Positions 16,579 through 24,874 of a stretch of DNA of 64,000 nucleotides are shown here, one piece after another. Within the stretch, counting starts at the first letter, position 1; each line of letters starts with the position of its first letter. The stretch spans positions 44,140-108,139 of the forward strand of contig NZ_JBPODT010000006.1 of the NCBI RefSeq assembly GCF_051390635.1. The letters run 5' to 3'. The position numbers were made by a program, and so were the translations under genes. The DNA comes from Microbaculum sp051390635 (lineage in GTDB: Bacteria > Pseudomonadota > Alphaproteobacteria > Rhizobiales > Tepidamorphaceae). Below the pieces are notes generated by a model that saw nothing but the letters and a program-made list of their open reading frames with translations, was not told the origin of the DNA and made no database searches.

Positions 16579-18609
16579 ATGACGGATACTGACGGTTGGC
16601 TCTCTCTTGAAGAGACCGCGATCTACTTAGGAATGGGCAAGACCGCGCTGTATGCGATGGCGCGCGAGAACCGCATCCCGGCGCGGAAGATCGGCAAGAA
16701 ATGGATCTTCGAAAAGAGCGGGCTCGACCAGTGGGTACGCACCGCCCGCCCCCTGCAGTCGTTCTTCCTGGACGCTGAATTCGTCATCGACGGGAACGAC
16801 CACCTCCGCGACCCACAGCGCGAAGGCTATCTGCGCACTTATGAATTCTTCCGGGCGGGAAAGAATAAGGCGATCCTCCAGGTTCCGGTCGGATGCGGCA
16901 AGACCGGCCTGGCTTCTCTCCTGCCGTTTGGACTCTCCGAGGGCAGGGTCATTGTTATCGCGCCCAACCTCACCATCAAGGACGGGCTTTACGAAGCGAT
17001 GGACATCACAAACCGGCAGAAATGCTTCTGGCGGAAAGCGGGTGTGCTCAGCGCTGACCAGATGTTGTCTGGTCCGTTGGCATGTACGCTGGATAGCGGC
17101 AACATCTCGATAGCAACAAAGTCCCATATCGTCATCACGAACGTCCATCAGCTCGCGACCAACGTCGATAAGTGGCTGACCCAGTTTCCCGATGACTTTT
17201 TCGACATGATCATAGTTGATGAGGCGCACCACAGCGCGGCCGCTAGCTGGCAGAAAGTCATCGAGCGTTTTCCAAACGCCAAGGTCATCCTGCTTACGGC
17301 GACCCCATTCCGGGGCGATCGCCAGGAACTCGATGGCGAATTGGTGTTCCGGTATCCATTCCGCAACGCCACCCTGAAAGGCTATATCAAGCGCCTCAAG
17401 GCAAGTTACGTCGCTCCGTCGACCATTGAGCTCGGATTTTCCGACGCCGGCGGGCGAACGTACACCTTGGACGAGGTGCTGAAGCTCAAGGAGGAAGAAT
17501 GGTTCAGCCGCGGCGTGGCGCTTGCTAGGCTGTGCAACAAGCACATCGTCGATAGCAGTTTGCAGAAGCTCGATGAGCTTAGACAAAGCGGGACGCAGCA
17601 CCAGCTCATCGCAGTCGCGTGCTCCATCAATCATGCGCGGGAAATCCGTTCGCTGTATCAGGAGCGCGGCTTCAACGCCGACGTTATCCATAGCAAGCAG
17701 ACGGAGGATGAGCAGGCGGCCATTCTTGCGGCACTGCGCAACGGCTCACTCGATTGTATCATCCAGGTGCAGATGCTTGGCGAGGGGTTCGACCATCCCA
17801 AATTGAGCGTTGCAGCGATCTTCCGCCCGTTCCGGTCATTGGCGCCCTACATCCAGTTTGTCGGGCGCATAATGCGGGTCGTTGTGCAGAACGATCCGGG
17901 TCATCCAGACAATGTCGGCCATATCGTCACCCATCTGGGCATGAACCTCGACGCACGCCTGAAGGAATTCAAGGAGTTCGAGAACGACGACCAGGCGTTC
18001 TGGGACAAGGTCATTGGCGGCGACGAACCGGAGGTACCGCAAGGGGTGCTCGACGGTAGCGCGCGGCTTCGTGCGGGCGACCAGGTCGTCGTCCACGGTG
18101 AGGTCGTCGATTCCTTGTGGGAAGAAGATTTCACGTCGGTCGAGGACACGCAGATCGTCGCGGACCTACGGGAACGTTTGAAGCTCCTCGGCCTCGACGA
18201 CAGCAAGGCTGAGGAAATGGTTCGGCTCGCGCAGCAGTCTCCAATGCGAAAGAGGTCGGCCACGGCACCTTTCATGGTCCAGCCACAGCGTGAGTGGGAA
18301 GAGGCCAGGAAGCGCATGCAGGAGCAGGCTAAACGCCTCGCAAACGTGTTGCTGAATCATGTTGAGCTTAAACAGACCGGCAATGAGATGGTCTACAAAT
18401 ACAAATCCTTGAAGCTCACCGGCAGGAACAACTACATCTGTGCGCTGATGATGGTGAACAAGGAAATGCAAAAACGCCTGGGCAAAGAGAGGCAGCAGGC
18501 GACAACAGAAGAATTCCGTTCTGTCCTCGATAACCTGGACGACCTGCTGCAAGTGCTTGTCAGGCGCGTTCGCAAAGCGAAGGCGGAGTATGACAAAATC
18601 GAATCCTAG
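16579..18609 (+). CDS. HTH (excisionase-fold)-SF2 helicase fusion
   Basis: A 676-residue protein. Residues 6-52 (GWLSLEETAIYLGMGKTALYAMARENRIPARKIGKKW) form a MerR/excisionase-type winged HTH. A superfamily 2 helicase follows: VGCGKTG (Walker A, about 102), VDEAHHSAA (about 212), LLTATPFRGDR, QMLGEGFDHPKLSV and QFVGRIMR (motif VI, about 430), the set seen in type III restriction (Res) and related proteins. The C-terminal 230 residues are helical and charged, with no nuclease motif I can see. The start has GAGG 4 nt upstream. It shares 20 nt with a zinc-ribbon gene, so the two form one unit. Function is unknown; a DNA-scanning defence enzyme is plausible. Confidence 0.88.
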   Translation: MTDTDGWLSLEETAIYLGMGKTALYAMARENRIPARKIGKKWIFEKSGLDQWVRTARPLQSFFLDAEFVIDGNDHLRDPQREGYLRTYEFFRAGKNKAILQVPVGCGKTGLASLLPFGLSEGRVIVIAPNLTIKDGLYEAMDITNRQKCFWRKAGVLSADQMLSGPLACTLDSGNISIATKSHIVITNVHQLATNVDKWLTQFPDDFFDMIIVDEAHHSAAASWQKVIERFPNAKVILLTATPFRGDRQELDGELVFRYPFRNATLKGYIKRLKASYVAPSTIELGFSDAGGRTYTLDEVLKLKEEEWFSRGVALARLCNKHIVDSSLQKLDELRQSGTQHQLIAVACSINHAREIRSLYQERGFNADVIHSKQTEDEQAAILAALRNGSLDCIIQVQMLGEGFDHPKLSVAAIFRPFRSLAPYIQFVGRIMRVVVQNDPGHPDNVGHIVTHLGMNLDARLKEFKEFENDDQAFWDKVIGGDEPEVPQGVLDGSARLRAGDQVVVHGEVVDSLWEEDFTSVEDTQIVADLRERLKLLGLDDSKAEEMVRLAQQSPMRKRSATAPFMVQPQREWEEARKRMQEQAKRLANVLLNHVELKQTGNEMVYKYKSLKLTGRNNYICALMMVNKEMQKRLGKERQQATTEEFRSVLDNLDDLLQVLVRRVRKAKAEYDKIES

Positions 18610-18862
18610 AGGGCCAACGCCTTCGCTGATTGGAGGCACGAACGGCCGCCCCAAGCGGACTCCCGTCAAACGCCTCAGCAAATGCTATCGCTGCCACGAC
18701 GACCTCGTCATGGGAACAACCTGCATCGAGATTCCAAAGCTTGGGCAGGCCTATTCGACTGAACGGCGTGTGTGCGATGCGTGCTTCCAACTCATTCTGC
18801 GCAAGACAGACGATGACCTTGCCGAGATCAGGAAACTCTCATCCGTAGACGCTTCGGGCTAA
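18590..18862 (+). CDS. Small zinc-ribbon protein paired with the HTH-helicase
   Basis: 90 residues, starting at ATG 18590 inside the end of the helicase gene (20-nt overlap). Two cysteine pairs, CYRCHDD and CDACFQ, spaced by about 30 residues, form a likely zinc ribbon; the N-terminus is basic (GRPKRTPVKRLSK) and the tail helical. The overlap suggests translational coupling and a physical partnership with the helicase, perhaps nucleic-acid recognition. I do not recognise the family. Confidence 0.72.
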   Translation: MTKSNPRGPTPSLIGGTNGRPKRTPVKRLSKCYRCHDDLVMGTTCIEIPKLGQAYSTERRVCDACFQLILRKTDDDLAEIRKLSSVDASG

Positions 18863-19180
18863 ATGGAGTCAACCGTTGCCGCGGTATTCCCGCCGACGCC
18901 GGTCATACTGACACGCTGCGTATGATCAATCGTGTGAAGCAGGCACAGGCCGGCAGATTCTAAGCGCCGACCAAAGGGGGCGGATATCAGTCGGAACCTG
19001 AAGGTCAACACCGAACCGGTCAAAGGTCAGCTTCTGGGCCATTAAACCGCCGAGCTCGTACGCTAAATTTTAGCACCAGCGTGACGCTGCACGGCCGCTC
19101 GGGGTGGCGTGCGGTCATTGAACCCCGTCGTCCTCTTCCTCGCCCACGCCGATTCAAGACTTGCGGAAGGCGTGTGCCGT
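18863..19180. other. Gene-free interval between convergent genes
   Basis: About 320 nt between the convergent zinc-ribbon and exonuclease genes. No ORF with family features and no clear hairpin terminator with a T-run was found on either strand. Confidence 0.45.
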
Positions 19181-20044
19181 TCAATCTGCAATGAGCGCGC
19201 GGAAATCGGATTCAGACATGGCCCGAATAGGAATGCCTTGGCCCGCCAATTCCTCGGCCCTTCTCCACTTGCCGGAACGTTCCCCACGCGCGAAACGATC
19301 ATCACCCACGACGACCAACGTCGTTTTCTTGGTAACGCTATTTTCCACCTCGCAGCCTGCATAGGCGGCCAAATTGGCCTGTTCTTCCTGCCGCAAATCG
19401 AAGCCCCCTGTGAGGACGACAACCTCGCCATACAGCGGTCCATCAATGTTGCCGTCCCGACGTAGGTCGGTTTTTGCGCTTGAATTGCCTAAGATTGGTC
19501 TTCGGACCCGTTCTGCCCATCCGGCTACATCTAGTGAGCACTCTAGGCTCGCTCGAATGACAATTTCCGCCACAGCCCGCGCATCTTCGCCAGCGTCATG
19601 GTGCAGAAATTCAATGCCTAGATCGGCCGCGACATTCTTCAATCCGTACCCCGTCTTCCCGTACTTTTCCGGCCATGCTCGTCGCACGACTTGCGCACTA
19701 TCAAGCCAAGTAGTCTCTGCGAAGCTGTGCCCGCACGCGTCGCAAGCGCGACCGACCGCGAAACGGTCATAGGGTGTATGACTAAAGACCGCCCCACACA
19801 TCAGATGCGCAATCGATCGAGCGATCTCAGAAAACGGCGGAGCTCGATCAATGTCCTCTTCGGTGATCGACAAATTGGCTTGTTGCCACCACCCGAACCG
19901 ATGATGTGTATTTACGGTCTGCGTAAAAGTCTCGACGATGCGCCCTTCGCGAACAATCACGAAGCCCATTTGGCAGATACTTTCTGGAAAGCTGCTATCC
20001 GCTGTTTCTACGTCTAGTGCGACAAAATCTAACCCCACCATCAT
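19181..20044 (-). CDS. DnaQ-like 3'-5' exonuclease with C-terminal BRCT domain
   Basis: 287 residues. The exonuclease domain (about 5-175) is DEDDh type: FVALDVETA with D11 and E13 as motif I, the FSHTPYDRFAV region as motif II, and LHHDAGEDARAVAEI as motif III with the general-base His. From about residue 205, YGEVVVLTGGF...AGCEVENSVTKKTTLVVVGD is a BRCT domain, like that of NAD-dependent DNA ligase. The start is MMVGLDFVALD, and the second Met is equally possible. Exonuclease-BRCT fusions are associated with DNA repair and processing, and the BRCT could bind ends or nicks. The gene stands alone between convergent and codirectional neighbours. Confidence 0.9.
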   Translation of the reverse strand: MMVGLDFVALDVETADSSFPESICQMGFVIVREGRIVETFTQTVNTHHRFGWWQQANLSITEEDIDRAPPFSEIARSIAHLMCGAVFSHTPYDRFAVGRACDACGHSFAETTWLDSAQVVRRAWPEKYGKTGYGLKNVAADLGIEFLHHDAGEDARAVAEIVIRASLECSLDVAGWAERVRRPILGNSSAKTDLRRDGNIDGPLYGEVVVLTGGFDLRQEEQANLAAYAGCEVENSVTKKTTLVVVGDDRFARGERSGKWRRAEELAGQGIPIRAMSESDFRALIAD

Positions 20045-20321
20045 CTTCGTCCTCCCGCCCTCTGGTGAGGTTTAGCTTAGAGTCCGGCGTCATGGAACGG
20101 AATTCCGGTAATCCTCCGCTGTCTTGGTCCGCAAACGGTCGACTTCAGCTGCAGCGCAAAGGTTGGGTTGTGGAGAAACGGCGCATGGCGCTGCCTGCTC
20201 GTTCAGATCGAGAAAACGTACGACAGATGTCCCCCACAAGGGGAGGTCCAAAGAGGGCTGAACGACCGCGCTCGGCGGGCCGGCCGGCACAGCTGAATGC
20301 CACGTTCCAGACGGCATGGGA
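20045..20321. other. Gene-free interval
   Basis: About 280 nt upstream of the exonuclease-BRCT gene and downstream of fic. It contains no ORF with recognisable features. The promoter of the exonuclease gene should lie near its 20045 end. Confidence 0.4.
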
Positions 20322-21707
20322 TTATCGGGTGGGGCCGTGCCTATCGAGAGACCGTAATTGTGCCCTGGTGCACTCCTGAGCCTGGGCTCGGTCGAGCGCC
20401 TTCAGTACGCCTGTCGCTTCCTCGAGCCGTTTCTCGTCGACGCCGTGCCTGGTGGCAAGTGGACCGAGATTCTTGCCCGAGCGCAATGCGGCCAGATCAT
20501 CGCCGAAACGGCGCTCGAATGCGCTCGTGGTCTGCCGCAGCTCGACCTTGAGCTCGGGCGACAGCGCATCACCCCTATCAATCGCGCTCAGGAGCTCGCC
20601 GCTTGGCCGCCGGACCTCCACGCTGGCCCGCCGCACCTCATCATGACGCTGCTGCTGCATCGTCTGCCGGATTCCGTACACGATCTTGAGGTAACTCTCG
20701 GCGATCCCGCGAAGCGTGCGCTTTGCAGCGATCGCTTGCCGGTGTGCCTCCCGCTCCTGCCGGCTCGCAAGAATAGCGTCCCTTCCGGCAAGCGGCCCGA
20801 AACGCTCCGGAGCATCCCGCAACTCCGAAATCACCTGCCGATTGCCGATCTCGCCCTCAAGAGCGGCATTCCGGATAATTTCCACCACCGGCCCGTGGTC
20901 GGCAAATACCGCCTTTGCCGTGGTGATAAGGCGTTTCATAGCCTCGGTGGCGCTTTCGGAAGCGGCAATCCGTTCTTGCAGCTCGGCCTTGAGAACTTCC
21001 GGGGCAAGGGTACGGCCGGGAAGCAGTACAGCCCGCTCCGACTGTCCAATGTCAGTGCGGCTTTGGTTCCCCATGCGCGCCTGGCTCTGCTCGCGCGCAT
21101 GTTCGCGTTGGCGCGCGTCGGTCAGGATGCGTGTCAGATAATGAGTTTCGCCATGGGTGCCGACCACCAGCGCATGGCGGACATATTCAGCATTGGTACG
21201 GATCAACTCACGGTCGAGCGCGAACCCCTTGGCCGCCGCAAACTGGTGCATGAAGGTCATGGTCGTGCGCGTATTGCCTTCCCGGAACGGATGGACCTTC
21301 CAGAGGTCGACAACCATGCCTGCAAATGAGGCCATGTCCTCCGGCCGCGACAGGTCCATGAGACCCGACCAGTCGCGGGCATTGAGTTGCTTCAGGCAGT
21401 GTTCGGCCTGGAGACGCGCCAGATGGAACGGCGCGTACTCGACACTGCCGCCGCCCAGTTTCTCCTCGGCCTTGACCATATCGATGCGGCGGATTTCGCC
21501 GGCGAACGGATACACCGGCGCGAAGACGCGCCGGTGTATTTCCAGCAGGTGCGCGAGGTCGAATTCGCCCTTGACCGGATTGTCGTAGAGACCCTTCAAC
21601 GTCTTCAGGGTCTCCCGACGCTCCTTGCTGTCGAGTTTGGCCTGATCCCTGATGTTGAAATGATTGATGAGGACTGTTGTGCCCGGGTAAAGATAGGGGT
21701 CACTCAT
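20322..21707 (-). CDS. Fic-domain toxin with C-terminal BID-like domain (VbhT type)
   Basis: The start is ATG 21707 (MSDPYLYPGTTVLINHF), which overlaps the upstream stop as TGATG; this gives 461 residues. The Fic core runs about 1-200 with the motif HPFREGNTRT at 139-148; H139 is the expected catalytic base for AMP transfer to target proteins. The C-terminal half has SELRDAPERFGPLAGRD...ILASRQEREAHRQA, which lines up with SRIVDQLGRDPEAFGAMRGK...ASSDAKAERQRA in the TraA tail. Bartonella VbhT and Bep effectors have this Fic-BID design, where BID directs export by type IV secretion. Here toxin, relaxase and coupling protein are in one element, so transfer into recipients is plausible. Confidence 0.88.
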   Translation of the reverse strand: MSDPYLYPGTTVLINHFNIRDQAKLDSKERRETLKTLKGLYDNPVKGEFDLAHLLEIHRRVFAPVYPFAGEIRRIDMVKAEEKLGGGSVEYAPFHLARLQAEHCLKQLNARDWSGLMDLSRPEDMASFAGMVVDLWKVHPFREGNTRTTMTFMHQFAAAKGFALDRELIRTNAEYVRHALVVGTHGETHYLTRILTDARQREHAREQSQARMGNQSRTDIGQSERAVLLPGRTLAPEVLKAELQERIAASESATEAMKRLITTAKAVFADHGPVVEIIRNAALEGEIGNRQVISELRDAPERFGPLAGRDAILASRQEREAHRQAIAAKRTLRGIAESYLKIVYGIRQTMQQQRHDEVRRASVEVRRPSGELLSAIDRGDALSPELKVELRQTTSAFERRFGDDLAALRSGKNLGPLATRHGVDEKRLEEATGVLKALDRAQAQECTRAQLRSLDRHGPTR

Positions 21708-21997
21708 CAAGCGGCACGGGCACGCCTCGCTTCGACATAGGCTTCGCCCAGCTGATCGCAATCCGCTTCGCTCAACCGCCCGGCCTCTTCACACAGGACG
21801 AGGAACTGTTCGAACAGGTTCGGCTCATCTCGCGACACGGCCATTGCCGAAAGCGCGGCCTTGTGGCCGTCGGTCAGCATCGCTGCGACGATGGGCTCAA
21901 GCGGCTTCGGGTCGAGGGTCTTGATGACCTGTTTGGCAAGCCGCAACGCGTGTGCTCGATCCGCGACAACGGGGCTTTCCATTAGCGTTGCGGTCAT
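21707..21997 (-). CDS. Putative antitoxin or partner of the Fic toxin
   Basis: A 96-residue helical, slightly acidic protein encoded immediately upstream of fic with a one-base overlap, the usual order for class I Fic antitoxins such as VbhA. I could not find the inhibitory motif [S/T]xxxE[G/N] of that class; the nearest string, SRDEPN, has the Glu one position early. It may therefore be a diverged antitoxin or inhibit in another way. In-frame Met codons at positions 1 and 6 make the start slightly uncertain. Confidence 0.7.
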   Translation of the reverse strand: MTATLMESPVVADRAHALRLAKQVIKTLDPKPLEPIVAAMLTDGHKAALSAMAVSRDEPNLFEQFLVLCEEAGRLSEADCDQLGEAYVEARRARAA

Positions 21998-22155
21998 GTT
22001 TCAGGCTCCTGTAACTTGCTCTTTTGTATAGCCGAAATTCGGCTCGAAAGCCAGTCTCGGCAGTCCTTTCGCCGCTAAGGCTGGCCATTCCATTTGACCG
22101 TGGCGTCAAGCAGAAGGCCCCGCTCCGGGGCGGCGAGGGCGTGCAGTGGCGCCGG

Positions 22156-22350
22156 TCACAGCACCTCTCCGTCGATGCCGAGGGCCTTCAGACGGGCATG
22201 GTCCTCGAGCGGCACGACCTCGTAGTCGTCGGACATGAAGCCGTATTCGCCGTTCCAGACGTCGCCGAGTTCGGCCCATGTTCCGTCCGGCCAGACGGCG
22301 ATGTCCTGAGGATGAAGGGCCTTCGCTTCGGCGCGGTTGGTAGTCGTCAT
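22156..22350 (-). CDS. Small conserved plasmid protein, 64 residues
   Basis: A short acidic protein (HPQDIAVWPDGTWAELGDVWNGEYGFMSDDYEVVP) with many aromatic and acidic residues and no known motif. Its composition and its position before DUF736 resemble small conserved proteins of rhizobial plasmid maintenance regions. An AGGAACC-like sequence precedes the ATG. Its function is unknown. Confidence 0.65.
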   Translation of the reverse strand: MTTTNRAEAKALHPQDIAVWPDGTWAELGDVWNGEYGFMSDDYEVVPLEDHARLKALGIDGEVL

Positions 22351-22431
22351 GTATGGTTCCTTTCGGTTGTGGCTGCTCGTCGGTGGAAGGCTGAAGGCCC
22401 CGCCTTGCGGCGGAGCCCTCTGGCGGGAGCC

Positions 22432-22743
22432 TCAGTCCCGGTTCGGTCGGGACCAGATCAGCTGAAGGCCTTCCTCGCTTTCCACCTCAACCAGGGTGGC
22501 ATAGATCGGAGCGGGGAAGCTCGGATCGTCCAGCTTGACCGAAAGGTAGTCGCGGCCCTCGTTGGAGGTCTTCTGCCAGGCGGCGCCCAGTTCGACGTTG
22601 GCTGCCGCGAAGATGCGAAAGTGCGGACCTTTGTCGGAAGGGTTCTCGACGCGGACCAGCTTGGCCTTGACGTTGAGGTTGAGGGTCTTGATGACGCCGT
22701 TGAAGCCGGTGCCGGTGGAGGTGAAGGTGCCGATGGTAGCCAT
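22432..22743 (-). CDS. DUF736 family protein
   Basis: 103 residues from ATG 22743 (MATIGTFTSTGTGFNGVIKTLNL), the characteristic DUF736 start; three codons upstream there is another Met that is probably not used. The domain fills the protein: VRVENPSDKGPHFRIFA...VELGAAWQKTS...YLSVKLDDPSFPAPIYATL. DUF736 proteins are small beta-rich proteins common on alphaproteobacterial conjugative elements; their molecular role is not established. A leader of about 400 nt without a gene precedes it. Confidence 0.92.
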   Translation of the reverse strand: MATIGTFTSTGTGFNGVIKTLNLNVKAKLVRVENPSDKGPHFRIFAAANVELGAAWQKTSNEGRDYLSVKLDDPSFPAPIYATLVEVESEEGLQLIWSRPNRD

Positions 22744-23162
22744 TTGTCTCATTCCTTTGATTTCTCGGGCCGCGACCGCCGCGACCTCGATGGCGGTCGA
22801 CAGACCGGAGGCGATCGACCGGCACCCAACGGGCCGGAACGTCAGTGGAGGGCGGCAGGATGAGACTTTCTTGATCCGCGCGGAATGGCGGCGAAGCCGT
22901 CAGGGGAAGAAAGTCGAGACCAGCCGTTGCGGGGATGAGAGCGAGACCGAGCGCAGCGAGATCGGCCTTCGGTCAGACCAGCCACATCGAGGACGCAGTT
23001 GGGCGTGCCCGTAGCAGAAACAACCGGAATGAAGACGGACGTCCCTACATCGGCATCACCTTGCGGATCCCCGCGCGGCGAGAGGTGCCATCCCCATCCC
23101 GACCTCCCGTCATTGACCGGCCAGCGGCAGAGTTCCCGCACGGCAACGGTCGGGCCCTGGCA
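22744..23162 (-). promoter_or_regulatory. Long leader upstream of DUF736
   Basis: A 419-nt interval with no gene, GC-rich and full of short inverted repeats. At 22831-22856 it carries a 26-nt block that recurs with 24 identities at 24204-24229 in the leader of ardC; the shared core on the minus strand includes CTCCACTG and GTTCCGGCCC. A shared regulatory or structured-RNA element is possible. Confidence 0.45.
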
Positions 23163-24089
23163 TCAGGCCGCCTCCGCAATCCTGGCCGCCGGCTGAAGAT
23201 CGTGCAGGTAGGTCGCTGCGCGTTGAGCGTGCGCGGCGGCCGAGAAAATGAAGCGCTTCTCGTTGGAGAGCACCTCGAGCCAGGACGCGAGGTAACTGGC
23301 GTGGTCAGGCCGCGGCTCGAGCTCCGGTACGATGCCGAGATCGGCGCAGAGGAAAACCGCCCCCAGTTCGGCGATCAGCTCCTCGCGACTGCGTTCGCTA
23401 CGATCCTTGTGGTAGCGGCTGAGATCGCGGTTGACCCGGTGGGCCGGAGCTGTCCAGTGGATGGTCTCGTGCGCCCTGACGGCAACGAAGGATTCCGCGT
23501 CGCGGAAGCTCTCGAAGACTGGGAGCTGGATGTGGTCGGACGAGGGCGCGTAGAATGCCTTGGCGCCGCCATAGACGACCCTGGCGCCGGTCGCGTCAAA
23601 AAACGCATCAGCGTGGGCGATGCGCGTGACGGGATCGGTCACCGGCGGCGGCGCACCGTAATAGTGGTCCGGCAATCCCTCGATCTGGTCGACGTTGAAG
23701 ACCGAATAGGCCTTAAGGAACGGGATACCGCGCTCGACCTCATCGCCGCGCTCGTCGGTTTCGGTCTTGGTGAATTGGCTGGCATAGACGACGGTCGAGC
23801 CGCTCTCGCCCTTGCGGACATGCCCGCCAAGCTCGATCGCTTGCTTGAACGTCATCCAGATGGGCGAAGCGAAGCCGCGTGCGACCGCCTCCGACCAGAG
23901 CAGGATGATGTTGATGCCCTGGTAGGGCGTTCCATTATGCCGCAGCGGTCGCGTGATGCGGCCGGCGGTGTTGGCTTCGCTCCAGGGTCTTACCCATGGG
24001 CGGACGCCTTTCTCGAGATCCGCGACGATGCGGTCGGTGATCTTCGCGTAGATGTCGACGCGGGGTTTGCTGTCTTTCCTGTTCATCAT
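23163..24089 (-). CDS. ardC: ArdC-like antirestriction protein
   Basis: 308 residues from ATG 24089 (MMNRKDSKPRVDIYAKITDRIVADLEKG), chosen because GGAGG lies 6 nt upstream. The N-terminal ssDNA-binding domain (about 10-130, RPLRHNGTPYQGINIILLW) is followed by a zincin-like metallopeptidase domain with RAHETIHWT (HExxH) near residue 207 and a later ELIAELGAVFLC supplying the third ligand. ArdC proteins bind single-stranded DNA and protect entering conjugative DNA from restriction. Full length. The leader (24090-24400) has no gene. Confidence 0.92.
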   Translation of the reverse strand: MMNRKDSKPRVDIYAKITDRIVADLEKGVRPWVRPWSEANTAGRITRPLRHNGTPYQGINIILLWSEAVARGFASPIWMTFKQAIELGGHVRKGESGSTVVYASQFTKTETDERGDEVERGIPFLKAYSVFNVDQIEGLPDHYYGAPPPVTDPVTRIAHADAFFDATGARVVYGGAKAFYAPSSDHIQLPVFESFRDAESFVAVRAHETIHWTAPAHRVNRDLSRYHKDRSERSREELIAELGAVFLCADLGIVPELEPRPDHASYLASWLEVLSNEKRFIFSAAAHAQRAATYLHDLQPAARIAEAA

Positions 24090-24473
24090 TCGAACCTCCA
24101 TTCGAGGCCGCGCCGATCGCGGCCGTCACGAGGTCCGCCCGCGAGAGGACCGCAGGTCCGCGAACCCGGAGGATGAATCGGAAGAATGAGAGAGGTCGCA
24201 GCCGGGCCGGAACGGCAGTGGAGGACGGCTTCGCCGTTTCGCGGAACGAGGACCGGAGCAGGACCACCAATCGTGACGGCCGCGATTGCGCCGGCCGCGC
24301 CATGCGTCTTCCTGCTTCCCTCCGTCTCCCGGTCCCGCGCAAGCCGGACGCGGGTAAGGCCGCCCTATACCTGCTGAAGTTCCCGCCACCTATCACGGGA
24401 ATAAATCGATCCCTTCCCAGTGATTCAAACCTGTCATTGGACGACGGATTCCGGCTGCGCGATTCTGCTCAGC

Positions 24474-24797
24474 ATGATCGCGCAGCCATACCATCTCTAT
24501 GTCGAACGCACAGACCCGGACCGGAGGATGGCGCGGTTCTACGCGCTGTCGATCGAGGAGACCCTGTTCGGCCAGACCCGCCTCGTTCGCCGGTGGGGCC
24601 GGATCGGAACACGAGGCCGAACGGTCCAGCATTCGTTCGACAACGAGCTAGATGCGGTCAGCCTATTCCTCGACCTGTTGCGAGCTAAGAGGATGCGAGG
24701 CTATCAGCCGAGGCGGGATTCTGTCGAACGGGCCCACACTTCCGGCCGCCATGCCTCGATAAGTCCCTCAACCTCGAGACGATACTCCTCGGGATAG
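24474..24797 (+). CDS. WGR-domain protein
   Basis: 107 residues from ATG 24474 (MIAQPYHLYVERTDP). The WGR motif is in LVRRWGRIGTRG at about residues 42-52, followed by FDNELDAVSLFLDLLRAKRMRGY, the usual end of the fold. WGR domains occur in PARPs and bacterial proteins of plasmids and may bind nucleic acid. The last 25 residues run past the domain and may not be conserved. It is a plus-strand gene in a minus-strand region. Confidence 0.85.
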   Translation: MIAQPYHLYVERTDPDRRMARFYALSIEETLFGQTRLVRRWGRIGTRGRTVQHSFDNELDAVSLFLDLLRAKRMRGYQPRRDSVERAHTSGRHASISPSTSRRYSSG

Positions 24798-24874
24798 ATG
24801 GCGTTCGAACGGCGGGCGATCCCAAGGGTGGGAGCCCCCGAGGATGGGCGGAGCCGAAGCTCCGCCCGCGGCCC

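Noticed and set aside
16281..16592. Open frame without start codon after traG
   Set aside because: No start codon, no recognised domain, and overlaps the ribosome-binding site of the next gene; kept only as a possible remnant.
22935..24176. 413-residue plus-strand frame opposite ardC
   Set aside because: Antisense to a gene with a clear metallopeptidase motif; no family features in the plus frame.
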